Below are positions 9,117 to 19,793 of a stretch of 64,000 nt of DNA, piece by piece; within the stretch, counting starts at the first letter, position 1; each line of letters starts with the position of its first letter. Source of the DNA: Halomonas sp. LBP4 (lineage in GTDB: Bacteria; Pseudomonadota; Gammaproteobacteria; Pseudomonadales; Halomonadaceae). A program made the translations under genes and the position numbers. The stretch covers positions 1 through 64,000 of the forward strand of contig NZ_PDOG01000010.1 in the NCBI RefSeq assembly GCF_003202205.1, in the 5' to 3' direction. The notes beneath the pieces are model-generated. The model worked only from the letters and a program-made list of their open reading frames with translations. It was not told the DNA's origin and searched no databases.

Positions 9117-9569
9117 ATGATCCAGCGATTCCTGACCGGCCTGGCCCTGGGGTGGCTACTGCTGCTTGCCCTGCCGCTGCAGGCCCAGCAGTTCGAACAG
9201 ATCGGCGACTACCAGATCCACTACAGTGCGGTGAACACCAGCTTCCTGCCCCGGGAGGTGGCCGAGGAACACCGCATCCAGCGCAACCAGGTGATGGCAC
9301 TGCTCAATGTCAGCGTGCTCGAGGAGCGGGAGGACGGCACGACCCGGGTCGTGCCGGCCACCGTCAACGGCCGGGTCAGCGAGCTGGGCAGCAGCGACGG
9401 CGAGCCGCTCGCCTTCCGTACCCTGCGCAGCGGCGACAGCGTGTCGCAGATCGCGGTCTTCCGCATCCACGAGGACGCCCCCATGCGCTTCGACCTCGAG
9501 GTGCGTTACGACCGCAACAGCGAGCCCGCGGAAGTCAGCTTCATTCAACGATTCTACATAGACAGGTAA
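9117..9569 (+). CDS. DUF4426 family exported protein
   Basis: A 150-residue protein with a clear N-terminal signal peptide (MIQRFLTGLALGWLLLLALP, cleavage likely after LQAQ) and a beta-rich mature part starting FEQIGDYQIHYSAVNTSFL. This is the DUF4426 family, whose function is unknown. Linkage to metX-metW is conserved with Pseudomonas. A purine-rich leader containing AGGGG lies before ATG 9117. It is expected to be periplasmic or membrane-tethered. Confidence 0.85.
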   Translation: MIQRFLTGLALGWLLLLALPLQAQQFEQIGDYQIHYSAVNTSFLPREVAEEHRIQRNQVMALLNVSVLEEREDGTTRVVPATVNGRVSELGSSDGEPLAFRTLRSGDSVSQIAVFRIHEDAPMRFDLEVRYDRNSEPAEVSFIQRFYIDR

Positions 9570-9577
9570 CCCTTCGG

Positions 9578-10849
9578 ATGCATGGTCGTCTGCCGGAGAG
9601 CCCGGCCCCCCTGACGCAGGCCCTGGACGCTTGCCGCCGCCGGGACCCCGAGGGGTTTCACCGGCTTCGGCAAATCGTCGCTCCCCCGATGCTGGCCACC
9701 GCCGACCACTTCCTGGAGGCCCCCCGACAGGCCGAGGATGTCGTGCACGACGCCCTCCTGCTGGCCTGGCTCAATGCCGGGCGCTTCGCTGCCGATGAGG
9801 ACCACCCCGGCTCCTGGCTCTTCACCATCCTCGGCAGCCGGCTGCACAATCAGCTCGAGGCCTTGACCACCGCCACACCCTCGGCCACGCGGAGGATCCC
9901 CGCCAGGCTCCAGGGGCAGGCACTCTGGACGCTATCCCGCGACCTGGAGCCGAGGCCACCCAGTCCGTCGCTGAGCGATCGCCTGGGCGACTCCCTGTCG
10001 GCTCGGCTGGCGGCCCCGCAGTTGCCGAGGACCCCCACCGGTGAACTGGTGCACCCGCCGCTCTACGATGCCAGGCTTCGCCGGAAGATGCTGACCTCCC
10101 GCCTCGCCTACCAGGCCAAGGAGGGCTTCAAGCGCCGCCTGGGCCGGCCCCTGGAAGACTGGCTGTTCCGGCGCTGGCTGGCTCAGCGATCCGGCAGCCA
10201 TTGGCTGGAAGCCCAGGGGTTGCCGCGGCGCAGTATCGAACACGCCCTGGGCGATCGCCTGGACCTCGAGGTGAACCCCGGGCGACTGGTCCGCAGCCTG
10301 AGCTATCCGGATGCCTTTCCCAACCGCGCGGAGCGGCGCAAGGCATCGACCCTGTTCCTGTGGTCCGGAGACTGGGACCTGCCCCGCCATGACCTGGTCG
10401 ACAGCAGTCGTACCCGCTTCATCCGGGATCTCTGGACCCATCGACTCGACCCGAGCTGCAGCGAGACCTGCCGGCAGCTGGAACGGCAGCTGGAACAGGG
10501 CCGCCCGCTGCGCTCCCACCACAAGGGGATGCTGCTCGACAGCCGTGAGCGCATCCTCGAGTACCTGCGGCTCTACCTGCTGTACATGGAGAACATGGCC
10601 TGTTTCGGCTTCGACAAGCACGAGGGAAAGGACAGGCTGGGGGTGACCATCGACCGCCACGGCAGGCTCATCAAGACCAACAAGGGCCTGCATCGGCTGG
10701 CGATGGCGCAGGTCCTGGGCCTGGCCGTGGTCACGGTCCGGGTCCGCAGCGTTCATCGTCAATGGTGGGAACGGCACGCCGGTGACGCCAGGGGGCGTGA
10801 CGCCCTGGAGCGCGTGGCACAGGCCCTGGCGGATTGCGCCCCGGCCTGA
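9578..10849 (+). CDS. Chimeric protein: sigma-70 region 2-like N-terminus with an HRLA-type C-terminal domain
   Basis: A 423-residue protein of no single recognised family. Residues 23-95 read like ECF sigma factor region 2 (QAEDVVHDALLLAWLNAGRF, then PGSWLFTILGSRLHN), but no region 4 helix-turn-helix follows. Residues 245-400 resemble the C-terminal part of uncharacterised proteins often found in polysaccharide loci: LWSGDWDLPRH (261-271), ILEYLRLYLLYMENM, KDRLGVTIDRHGRL, the ParB/sulfiredoxin-like KGLHRLAMAQVLGL (369-382) and VHRQWW (392-397). It starts 8 bases after the DUF4426 stop, so it is probably co-transcribed; Pseudomonas has other genes here. The function is unknown; no catalytic claim is made. 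Confidence 0.75.
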   Translation: MHGRLPESPAPLTQALDACRRRDPEGFHRLRQIVAPPMLATADHFLEAPRQAEDVVHDALLLAWLNAGRFAADEDHPGSWLFTILGSRLHNQLEALTTATPSATRRIPARLQGQALWTLSRDLEPRPPSPSLSDRLGDSLSARLAAPQLPRTPTGELVHPPLYDARLRRKMLTSRLAYQAKEGFKRRLGRPLEDWLFRRWLAQRSGSHWLEAQGLPRRSIEHALGDRLDLEVNPGRLVRSLSYPDAFPNRAERRKASTLFLWSGDWDLPRHDLVDSSRTRFIRDLWTHRLDPSCSETCRQLERQLEQGRPLRSHHKGMLLDSRERILEYLRLYLLYMENMACFGFDKHEGKDRLGVTIDRHGRLIKTNKGLHRLAMAQVLGLAVVTVRVRSVHRQWWERHAGDARGRDALERVAQALADCAPA

Positions 10850-10900
10850 ACGGATGACATCAACGAGCGATGCGTGGCAACCTCGAGGGAGATCCCCGAC

Positions 10901-11671
10901 TCAGTCGAGGGCAACATCCACCCGGCGCTCGAGCAACACCGGCAGCCGCCGGCCCAGGCGGATCGCCACCGGCACGCCTTCGCGGCGCATGACCTCGCAG
11001 CGGTGGGCCAGCACCTCCACCCCACGCCCGGCCACGTCACGCAGCGTCGCCGCATAGGCCGGATCCAGATGAGCCGCCGGGGCCACGTCGGGGATGCCCT
11101 CGTGGGCCACGCAGAACAGCAGCACGGCACGCTGGCCCCGAGCGGCGAGCTCGGCCAGCACCTCGAGGTGTTTCCTGCCCCGTTCGCTCACCGCATCGGG
11201 GAAATAGCCGTGGCCATCGGTTTCCTTCAGCGTCACCTGCTTGACCTCGACGAAGGCCGAGCCCCGCGCCGGATCATCGAGACGGAAGTCCAGCCGGGCG
11301 GCCTTCTCACCGGCCCCGTGCGCCACCTTCACCTCGCGCCTGAGGGCCGAGTAGCCGGCGAGCGCCGGCACCCGCCCCTCGCGCAGCGCCTCCTCGACGA
11401 TGCGGTTGGCCCGGCCGGTCTGCACCGAGGCCAGCGCCCACGAGTCGTCGGACTGGGGCAGCGCGATCAGCTCCCAGGTCCAGGCCAGCTTGCGCGCCGG
11501 GTTGTCGCTGGGCGAGAGCCAGACCCGGCAGCCCGGTACGTTCACCGCCCGCATCGAGCCGGTATTGGGGCAGTGCGCCACCACCTCGCGGCCATCGTCG
11601 AGGCGCACGTCGGCGAGAAAGCGCTTGTAGCGGCGCAGCAGGGTACCGGGCACCAGGGCGGGATAGTCCAT
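10901..11671 (-). CDS. sfsA: SfsA family DNA-binding/sugar fermentation stimulation protein
   Basis: The 256-residue protein has all SfsA landmarks: LVPGTLLRRYKRFLADVRLDDG, HCPNTGSMRAV, ARLDFRLDD and VEVKQVTLKETDGHGYFPDAVS, the last resembling a nuclease-like core. The family binds DNA in Escherichia coli and was linked to maltose metabolism; its true molecular role is unclear. It is convergent with the chimeric gene (51-bp gap) and lies 5 bases downstream of the aminotransferase, so the two are probably co-transcribed. Confidence 0.93.
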   Translation of the reverse strand: MDYPALVPGTLLRRYKRFLADVRLDDGREVVAHCPNTGSMRAVNVPGCRVWLSPSDNPARKLAWTWELIALPQSDDSWALASVQTGRANRIVEEALREGRVPALAGYSALRREVKVAHGAGEKAARLDFRLDDPARGSAFVEVKQVTLKETDGHGYFPDAVSERGRKHLEVLAELAARGQRAVLLFCVAHEGIPDVAPAAHLDPAYAATLRDVAGRGVEVLAHRCEVMRREGVPVAIRLGRRLPVLLERRVDVALD

Positions 11672-11676
11672 GCCGT

Positions 11677-12837
11677 CTAGCCCCTTGCCAGGAAGCGTTC
11701 GAGCCGGCTCACCGCCTCCTCCAGGCGCGCGATGCCGGTGGTGAAGGCGATGCGCACGTGATGCTCGCCGCCCGAGAGGGCGAAGTCGATGCCCGGGGTG
11801 ATGGCGACGTTCTCCTCCTCGAGCAGCCGCTGGCAGAAGGCCTGGCTGTCGTCGCTATAGCGCGAGATGTCGAGCCACAGGTAGAAGGCCCCCTGGGGCG
11901 GCAGCGACGGCGCCAGCCCCAGCCGGGCGAGCCCGGCCAGCAGGGCATCGCGGCGGCGCCCCAGCTCGACGCGCCGCGCCTCGAGGATCCCGCGGCACTC
12001 GGGGGTGAAGGCGGCCAGGGCCGCATGCTGGGCCGGCGTGGGCGCGGCCAGGAAGACGTTCTGGGCCAGCCGGGTCAGTGGCTCCACCGCGGCCTGGGGC
12101 GCCAGCAGCCACCCCAGGCGCCAGCCGGTCATGCCGAAGTACTTGGAGAAGCTGTTGACCACGAAGGCATCCGGCGTCAGAGAAGCCACCGATAGCGACG
12201 GCAGATCGAAACAGAGGCCTTGGTAGATCTCGTCCACCAGCAGATGTCCCTCGCGCGCCGCCACCGTGGCGGCCACCCCGGCCAGTTGCTCGGCATCGAG
12301 CATATGGCCGGTGGGGTTGGAGGGGCTGGCGAGCATCGCCAGCCGGGTATCGTCGCGCCAGTGACGGGCGACCAGCTCCGCGTCGAGCTGCCAGCCGCTT
12401 TCGTCGCCCACCGGCACGGCATCCACCTCGGCCCCGGCCAGGGCCATGAAGTGGCGGTTGCAGGGATAGTTGGGGTCGGCCATCAGCACCCGGTCGCCGG
12501 GGCCGACCAGCAGCTGGCTGGCCAGCAGCAGCGCCCCCGACGCCCCCGGGGTGACCAGGATCCGCGCCGGGTCGACCTCGGCGCCGAAGTGCTCGGCGTA
12601 GTGGCCGGCGATGGCCTCGCGCAGCGCCGGCAGCCCCGCCGCCGGCGTATAGCGGGTGTGCCCCGCGGCCAGGGCCTCACCACCGGCGGCGACCACCGGT
12701 TCGGGGGTGGGGAAGTCAGGCTCGCCCACCTCCAGGTGGATCACATCGTGCCCGGCCGCCTCCCGGGCCTGGGCGGTCTCCAGCAGGCTCATGACCCGGA
12801 AGGGGGCGACCCGCGCGACACGCGAATTCCATGGCAT
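11677..12837 (-). CDS. PLP-dependent aminotransferase, class I/II
   Basis: Fold-type I transaminase of 386 residues, substrate not determinable from sequence. The PLP Schiff-base lysine is K232 in VNSFSKYFGMTGWRLG. Other cofactor contacts are TPGASGAL, DPNYP, SPSNPTG and VDEIYQG, with a C-terminal substrate arginine in HHVRIAFTT. The open frame extends to 13014, but ATG 12837 has GGAG upstream and begins with the family-like MPWNSRVARVAPFRVM. It is followed on the same strand by sfsA and divergent from dksA, with 220 bp between. Confidence 0.92.
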   Translation of the reverse strand: MPWNSRVARVAPFRVMSLLETAQAREAAGHDVIHLEVGEPDFPTPEPVVAAGGEALAAGHTRYTPAAGLPALREAIAGHYAEHFGAEVDPARILVTPGASGALLLASQLLVGPGDRVLMADPNYPCNRHFMALAGAEVDAVPVGDESGWQLDAELVARHWRDDTRLAMLASPSNPTGHMLDAEQLAGVAATVAAREGHLLVDEIYQGLCFDLPSLSVASLTPDAFVVNSFSKYFGMTGWRLGWLLAPQAAVEPLTRLAQNVFLAAPTPAQHAALAAFTPECRGILEARRVELGRRRDALLAGLARLGLAPSLPPQGAFYLWLDISRYSDDSQAFCQRLLEEENVAITPGIDFALSGGEHHVRIAFTTGIARLEEAVSRLERFLARG

Positions 12838-13057
12838 GACTGGCTCCTGTACGGATGATCGACTGGACGGGCATTCTTTCGCCTCCGCGCGGTCCAACGG
12901 GAATATTGTACCGACTTTCGTGGAACCCGCGCAGGTCGTGCGGCCCGGGGAGTTGCAAAGCCTGCGTTTTTCCGCTAAACAAGCATCCTTTTGGCGTGAG
13001 ATACCTTGCACCATGGCGGGTATTGATCAGCAGTCACTACAGTAACGAGGCAATCCC

Positions 13058-13495
13058 ATGCCAGTAGCAGAAAAGAAGACGGAAGCGCCGAAGAAATTCA
13101 CCCCGTACGAGCCGGCGGCGGGTGAAGAGTACATGAACGAACAGCAGCTGGAGCACTTCCGACAGATCCTGCTGGGCTGGAAACAGGAGCTGATGGAAGA
13201 GGTGGACCGCACCGTGCGCCACCTGCAGGAAGAGGCCAACAACTACGCCGACCCTGCCGACCGCGCCACCCAGGAGGAGGGGTTCAGCCTGGAGCTGCGC
13301 ACCCGGGACCGTGAGCGCAAGCTGCTCAAGAAGATCAACGAGACCCTCGAGAAGATCGACGAGGACGACTACGGCTTCTGCGAGGCCTGTGGCGTGGAGA
13401 TCGGAATCCGCCGCCTCGAGGCGCGCCCCACCGCCACCCTGTGTGTCGACTGCAAGACGCTGGCCGAGCTCAAGGAAAAGCAGCTGGGGGGCTGA
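13058..13495 (+). CDS. dksA: RNA polymerase-binding transcription factor DksA
   Basis: Secondary-channel RNA polymerase factor acting with ppGpp in the stringent response. The 145 residues hold a coiled coil (about 34-105) with the tip motif DxxDxA at D65/D68/A70, and a four-cysteine zinc site at C108, C111, C129 and C132. It is preceded by ACGAGG and followed by a terminator at 13534-13558. dksA directly upstream of gluQ and the cbr genes is the Pseudomonas arrangement. Confidence 0.98.
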   Translation: MPVAEKKTEAPKKFTPYEPAAGEEYMNEQQLEHFRQILLGWKQELMEEVDRTVRHLQEEANNYADPADRATQEEGFSLELRTRDRERKLLKKINETLEKIDEDDYGFCEACGVEIGIRRLEARPTATLCVDCKTLAELKEKQLGG

Positions 13496-13533
13496 TCCGG
13501 CCATGCCGATCGCCTTGCAACAGCAACGTCGCG

Positions 13534-13558
13534 ACGGGCACCCAGGGGTGCCCGTTTG
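13534..13558 (+). terminator. Rho-independent terminator after dksA
   Basis: A 10-bp perfect stem (ACGGGCACCC / GGGTGCCCGT) with a 2-base loop is followed by a short T tract (TTTGC). It lies between the dksA stop and the gluQ ribosome-binding site, so it should end most dksA transcripts while allowing some read-through. Confidence 0.75.
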
Positions 13559-13588
13559 CATGTCCGAGCGTCACCGGAGGTGGTGCCC

Positions 13589-14482
13589 ATGAGCCGCTAC
13601 CGCGGCCGCTTCGCCCCGACCCCCTCGGGGCCGCTGCACTTCGGCTCGCTGGTGGCGGCACTGGCGAGCTTTCTCGACGCCCGACGGGCCGGCGGGCAGT
13701 GGCTGCTGCGCATCGAGAACATCGACCCGCCGCGTTGCCCGCCGGGCGCGGCCGAGACCATCCTGCACCAGCTCGAGGCCTTCGGCCTGCACTGGGACGG
13801 CCCGGTCCACTGGCAGCATGAGCGCGACGCGGCCTATCAGGCGGCGCTGGACACCCTGGTCGACCGGGGCCTGGCCTACCCCTGCAGCTGTTCGCGCAAG
13901 CAGTGGCGCGACCATGCCCTCTACCCCGGCTGGTGCCGCGACGGCCCGCGTGAGCCCGGCGGGCCGGTGGCCTGGCGGCTACGCAGCGACCTCGGCCTGC
14001 GCCCGATCGCCTGGCAGGACCGGCTGTTCGACGAGCAGCGCTTCGACCCGGCCGCGCTCGGCGATGTGGTGCTCAAGCGCAAGGACGGCCTCTGGGCCTA
14101 CCAGCTCGCCGTGGCGGTGGACGACGCCGACCAGGGCATCACCGATGTGGTCCGGGGGTTCGACCTGCTCGACAACACTCCCTGGCAGCGCCAGCTGCAG
14201 CACGCCCTGGGCCTGCCCCACCCCCGCTATCTGCATCTGCCGCTGATCATGGGCGACGATGGCCAGAAGCTCTCCAAGCAGAACCTGGCCCCGCCACTGC
14301 CGCGGGAAGACGACGCGGTTCGCCCGCTGCTGCACCGGGCCCTGACGGCGCTGGACCAGCGACCGCCCGCGGAGCTCGCCACGGCCCCGGTGGCCGACCA
14401 GCTCGCCCGGGCCATCAGCGCCTGGGACGCCGGCCGGATCCACCCCCACCCCGAGCGCTCGGCCACCGGGGCCCGCCACTGA
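13589..14482 (+). CDS. gluQ: Glutamyl-Q tRNA(Asp) synthetase
   Basis: Truncated GluRS-like enzyme that attaches glutamate to queuosine in tRNA-Asp. The 297 residues contain the HIGH-like FAPTPSGPLHFGSL, a zinc-site segment YPCSCSRKQW plus YPGWC, and the KMSKS-like KLSKQN. There is no anticodon-binding domain, as expected for the family. The start is ATG 13589 after CGGAGG (13575-13580), not the in-frame ATG 13556. Also known as yadB. It is followed 12 bases later by cbrX. Confidence 0.94.
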   Translation: MSRYRGRFAPTPSGPLHFGSLVAALASFLDARRAGGQWLLRIENIDPPRCPPGAAETILHQLEAFGLHWDGPVHWQHERDAAYQAALDTLVDRGLAYPCSCSRKQWRDHALYPGWCRDGPREPGGPVAWRLRSDLGLRPIAWQDRLFDEQRFDPAALGDVVLKRKDGLWAYQLAVAVDDADQGITDVVRGFDLLDNTPWQRQLQHALGLPHPRYLHLPLIMGDDGQKLSKQNLAPPLPREDDAVRPLLHRALTALDQRPPAELATAPVADQLARAISAWDAGRIHPHPERSATGARH

Positions 14483-14494
14483 GAGGAGAGCCCC

Positions 14495-14671
14495 ATGTAT
14501 GTCTATCGCCTCATGCTCTTCCTGGTCTTCGGCGGCTACCTGCTCTCGCCACTGCTGATGAGCGGCTGGGCCAGCCCCGGCGTGGCCTGGTACCGTCCCT
14601 TCCTCATCTGGGGGGTGCTGATCGCCCTGACGCTGTGGCTGGAGCAGAAGAGGAAGCTCGATGAACGCTAG
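14495..14671 (+). CDS. cbrX: Small membrane protein CbrX, upstream of cbrA
   Basis: A 58-codon gene preceded by GAGAGGAG and ending TAG at 14669-14671, just 36 bases before the cbrA start. It encodes two likely membrane helices (residues about 6-22 and 36-49) and a basic C-terminal tail (EQKRKLDER). In Pseudomonas a small ORF called cbrX occupies exactly this place between gluQ and cbrA and is co-transcribed and translationally coupled with cbrA. Identity is argued from position, size and topology rather than detailed sequence comparison. The spacing suggests coupling to CbrA synthesis here too. Confidence 0.78.
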   Translation: MYVYRLMLFLVFGGYLLSPLLMSGWASPGVAWYRPFLIWGVLIALTLWLEQKRKLDER

Positions 14672-14707
14672 ATGGTTACTGGCGCCCCTGGGCGACGAGG
14701 AGCGCCG

Positions 14708-17645
14708 ATGAGCGCCAGCCTGGTCAGCGTACTGGCGCTGGGGACCGGCTACCTGCTGCTGCTGTTCCTCTGTGCCCTGGCGGTGGAGCGCGGCTGGATA
14801 CCTGCGCGCATCGCTCGCCACCCGGCGGTCTACACCCTGGCGCTGGGGGTCTATGCCAGCGCCTGGGCGATCTACGGCAGTCTGGAGCTGGCCAGCAACG
14901 CCGGCTTCGGCTACCTGGCCTACTACCTCGGGGTGGCCGGCGCCTTCCTGCTCGCCCCGGTGCTGCTGGTGCCGATCCAGCGGCTGAGCCGCACCTACCA
15001 GCTCTCCTCGCTCGCCGACCTCTTCGCCTTCCGCTTCCGTTCGCGCTGGGTCGGTACCCTGGTCACCCTGGTCAGCCTGCTGGCGGTGATGCCGCTGCTC
15101 GCGCTGCAGGTGCAGACCATGGGCGACGCCATCTTCCTGATGACCGGGGCCGCCTCGCCGTCGCTACTGGCGCTGGCCTTCTGCGTGCTGATCGCGCTGT
15201 TCACCATCCTCTTCGGGGCCCGCCACACCCGGCTGCACGCCCGCCACGACACCCTGCTCGTGACCATTGCCCTGGAATCGGCGGTCAAGCTCGGCGCCAT
15301 GCTGGCGCTGGGCGCCTTTGCCCTGTTCGCCGTCTTCGACGGCCCCGCCGACCTCCAGGTCTGGCTCGACGGCCCCGGTCGTGCGGCCCAGGCCGGGGTC
15401 GAGCACCTCGACCCGGCCCAGTGGCGCACCCTGCTGCTGCTGTTCTTCGCCGCAGCCTTCCTGATGCCGCACATGTTCCATATCACCTTCGCCGAGACCC
15501 TCTCCCGGCGCACCCTGCTCCAGGCCTCCTGGACACTGCCGCTGTTCCTGCTGCTGATGGCACTGCCGGTGCCGCTGATCCTGTGGGCCGCCCAGCGGGT
15601 CGGGGCAGAGGCCACGGGGAGCGGGGCGGCCTACCTGGCCTTCGCACTCTCGGAGTCCTGGTGGGTCGGGGCCCTGGCCTTCATCGCCGGCCTGGCGGCG
15701 GCCAGTGGCACCATGATCATCATCTCCCTGGCGCTGTCGGGGATGATCCTCAACCACCTGGTGCTGGTGGCCCATCCACCGATCGACCAGCCCGACCTCT
15801 ACCACTGGCTGCGCTGGCTGCGTCGGGCACTGATCGGCGCGGTGATCCTCGGCGGTTGGCTCTTCTATCGCACCGTGGGGGTGAATCACGACCTCACCAC
15901 CCTGGGCCTGGCCGCCTTCATCGGCATGGCCCAGTGCCTGCCGGGCATGCTGGCGCTGCTCTACTGGCCGGGCGCCAACCGCAAGGGCATGGTGTCGGGC
16001 CTCGCCGCCGGCACCCTGATCTGGCTGGCCGGCCTGTGGCCGCCGCTGCTCACCGACCTGCCGGCCCTGGTGGTGCTGCCCCCGGGACTCGAGATGCTCG
16101 CCGGCGAGCCGGAGTGGTACATCGTGACCCTGGTGTCGCTTGCCACCAACATCCTCATCCTGATCCTGGTCTCGCTGGCCACCCGCACCTCCCCGGGGGA
16201 GCGGGCCGCCGCCGAGGCCTGCTCGGTGGACGCGGTGATCCGCCCCAAGCGCCTGCCGCTGGAGGCCGCCAACGGCGAGGAGTTCAAGCACCACCTGGCC
16301 CGGGCGCTGGGTGACGACGTCGCCTCGCGCGAGGTCGACCGCGCCCTGGCCGCCCTGCACCTCTCGCCGCTGGAGAGTCGCCCCTACGCGCTGCGTCGCC
16401 TGCGCGACCGCATCCAGGCCAACCTGTCCGGCCTGATGGGTCCGTCGGTGGCCCAGGACATCGTCGACCGCTACCTGCCCTACCGTCAGGACGGTGGCGA
16501 CGCCACCGAGGACATCCACTTCGTCGAGAGTCGCCTGGAGGCCTACCGCACCCGCCTGACCGGCCTGGCCCGGGAGCTCGACGGCCTGCGCCGCTACCAC
16601 CGCCGCACCCTGACCCGTCTGCCCGTGGGGCTCTGCGCCTTCGGCGACGACGGTGAGCTGCTGATGTGGAACGACGCCCTCTCCGCCCTCACCGGCATCC
16701 CCGGCGAGAGCGTGGTCGGCGCGCGGCGCGACAGCCTGCCGGCCCCCTGGGGCGAACTGCTCGGCCGCATCCTCGCCGAGCCCCACAGCCACCTCTACAA
16801 GCAGCCGGTGGAACTCGAGGGCGGGCTGCGCTACCTGACCCTGCACAAGGCCGAGCTGCACGAGGACCGGCACGAGCCCGGTGGCAAGGTGATCCTGATC
16901 GAGGACCACAGCGAGATGAAGTGGCTGGAGGACGAGCTGGTGCATGCCGCCAGGCTGGCCTCGATCGGCCAGCTGGCCGCCGGGGTGGCCCACGAGATCG
17001 GCAACCCCATCACCGGCATCTCCTCGCTGGCCCAGAACCTGCGCTACGACACCGATGACCCCCGGCTGCTCGAGACCGCCGGGCAGATCCAGCAGCTCAC
17101 CGACCGGGTCTCGCGTATCGTCTCCTCGCTGGTCGGCTTCGCCCATGGCGGCCGCCATGTGGCGGGACAGGCCTTCGCCCCGGTGTCGATGGCCGCCGTC
17201 ACCGACGAGGCGCTGCACTTGATCCACCTGGCCCGCTCGGGGGAGGATGTGGACTACCACAACCTCTGCCCCCCCGACCTGGAGGTCCAGGGTGACGCCC
17301 AGCGGCTGCTGCAGGTGATGATCAACCTGCTCGGCAACGCACGCGACGCCAGCGAGCCGGGCGGCCGGGTGGTCGTCGATGCCGCCCCGGAAGGGGAGTG
17401 GCTGCTGGTCACCGTGACCGACGAGGGACACGGCATCGACGAGCGCGTCCGCGACCACCTGTTCGAGCCGTTCACCACCACCAAGCCACCCGGTGAAGGT
17501 ACGGGGCTCGGCCTGCCACTGGTCTACAGCATCATCGCCGAGCATCGCGGGCAGATCGATATCGACTCCCCGCCGCCCGGGCAGCCACGCGGCACCCGCA
17601 TCAGCCTTTGGCTGCCCCTCAACCGACAGGATGGTGAAAGCCCCG

Positions 17646-17668
<23 letters not shown>
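14708..17668 (+). CDS. cbrA: CbrA: sodium-solute symporter-like transporter fused to a sensor histidine kinase
   Basis: A 986-residue inner-membrane protein close to the length of Pseudomonas CbrA. The N-terminal ~500 residues form a many-helix SLC5/SSS-type module. A linker then leads to a PAS domain (about 640-740), a HisKA domain with phospho-acceptor H762 in GVAHEIGNPITG, and an HATPase domain with N (LLGNARDAS), G1 (DEGHGI) and G2 (GEGTGLGLPL) boxes. Histidine uptake and C/N sensing are its known roles in Pseudomonas. ATG 14708 has GGAG upstream; ATG 14672 directly after cbrX is an alternative. It overlaps cbrB by 23 bases. Confidence 0.95.
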
Positions 17669-19019
<1,351 letters not shown>

Positions 19020-19075
19020 GCCGGGCACGGCCCTCCCCCATGCCCTGCCCCGACGCCTTAGACCAAGGTTCTAGT

Positions 19076-19105
19076 GCCCGCGGCCGACACCGCGGGCGCT
19101 TTTTT
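19076..19105 (+). terminator. Rho-independent terminator of the cbr operon
   Basis: Perfect 7-bp GCCCGCG/CGCGGGC stem, 8-base loop, GC and then six T residues (19100-19105). It separates cbrB transcription from the following non-coding RNA, so the RNA needs its own promoter. Confidence 0.9.
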
Positions 19106-19133
19106 CCGCCTCGCGACCCGTTTCTGCACCACT

Positions 19134-19184
19134 TGTTACCTTCCCACCCAGGAAGCGCCCCATGAAGGGGCCAATCCGGTAACA
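19134..19184 (+). promoter_or_regulatory. Inverted TGTTACC ... GGTAACA half-sites, candidate CbrB enhancer
   Basis: TGTTACC at 19134-19140 and its exact inverse GGTAACA at 19178-19184 flank 37 bases and sit about 75-125 bp upstream of the sigma-54 promoter at 19259. That is a normal place for an enhancer-binding protein. From memory, Pseudomonas CbrB recognises TGTTAC/GTAACA-type half-sites, and I have not been able to verify that here. A further palindrome TGGCATGCCA occurs at 19212-19221. Confidence 0.6.
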
Positions 19185-19258
19185 CTCCCGCCACCCATCG
19201 ATGCCGCCGACTGGCATGCCATCAGTAAGCTAATGATTTTAAATGGGTAAAAATGACA

Positions 19259-19275
19259 TGGCATGCGGTCTGCTA
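19259..19275 (+). promoter_or_regulatory. Sigma-54 (-24/-12) promoter of the crcZ-like RNA
   Basis: TGGCATGCGGTCTGCTA fits the sigma-54 pattern: GG at 19260-19261 and GC at 19272-19273 are separated by exactly 10 bases, and the -24 element reads TGGCA. Transcription would begin about 12 bases after the GC, near 19285. It lies downstream of the cbrB terminator and of the CbrB-like half-sites, as expected for CbrB control. Confidence 0.8.
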
Positions 19276-19284
19276 CTCTATAGG

Positions 19285-19793
19285 GCAAGAAAAACAAATC
19301 CGGATGTCACCCACTGCCAACAACAACAACAGGGCAGAGACGCGGTGACGGGCCTGACCCGCCAACAAGAACAACACCCTCGGGCCAGAGACGCTGCAGA
19401 CGCGACGACCAACAACAAGCACAACTGTGGACTCGCGCGAGCCCTTCGGGCCAACAAGAACAACGAGCTCGAAGCACCGGAGCCATCAGGACGCGACGCA
19501 CCAGCCTACGGCCGCCAACAAGAACAAGGGCCGTCAAGGTGCACTCCCGGCAACAACAGCAACAAGTCGGGGGGAGGCATATCTCCATGCCGTCGTGGTT
19601 GGATTATTGTTTTGAATACGAGGTGGTCGCCCTCAGGAGCGTCAACAAGGACAACAACACTGCTTGCCTGAAATTCTCCTTGGTGACTGTGGTGCGTATT
19701 CAAGGCGATGCGCCATCACGAAAAAGAACCAGCAGCACGGATGCTGCCATTTTGCTTGACGGGGGAGGCCAGATGGCCTCCCCTTTCTGCTTT
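19285..19793 (+). ncRNA. crcZ: CrcZ-like small RNA, Hfq/Crc-sequestering decoy
   Basis: The gene-free stretch between cbrB and pcnB contains eight A-rich AAC/AAG tracts at roughly 19286-19299, 19318-19331, 19364-19376, 19411-19425, 19453-19464, 19517-19527, 19552-19566 and 19644-19659, separated by structured GC-rich spacers. Such repeated AANAANAA-like motifs are the hallmark of CrcZ, which titrates Hfq/Crc and relieves carbon catabolite repression in Pseudomonas. Location between cbrB and pcnB is also that of crcZ. It has a sigma-54 promoter (19259) and a strong terminator (19762-19795), giving about 510 nt, longer than the roughly 400-nt Pseudomonas RNA. Short open frames across it look non-coding. 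Confidence 0.85.

Noticed and set aside
19318..19659. CRISPR array or microsatellite in the AAC-rich stretch
   Set aside because: The repeated tracts are short, unequal and irregularly spaced, without constant repeat/spacer units or cas genes, and they are not a simple tandem repeat.
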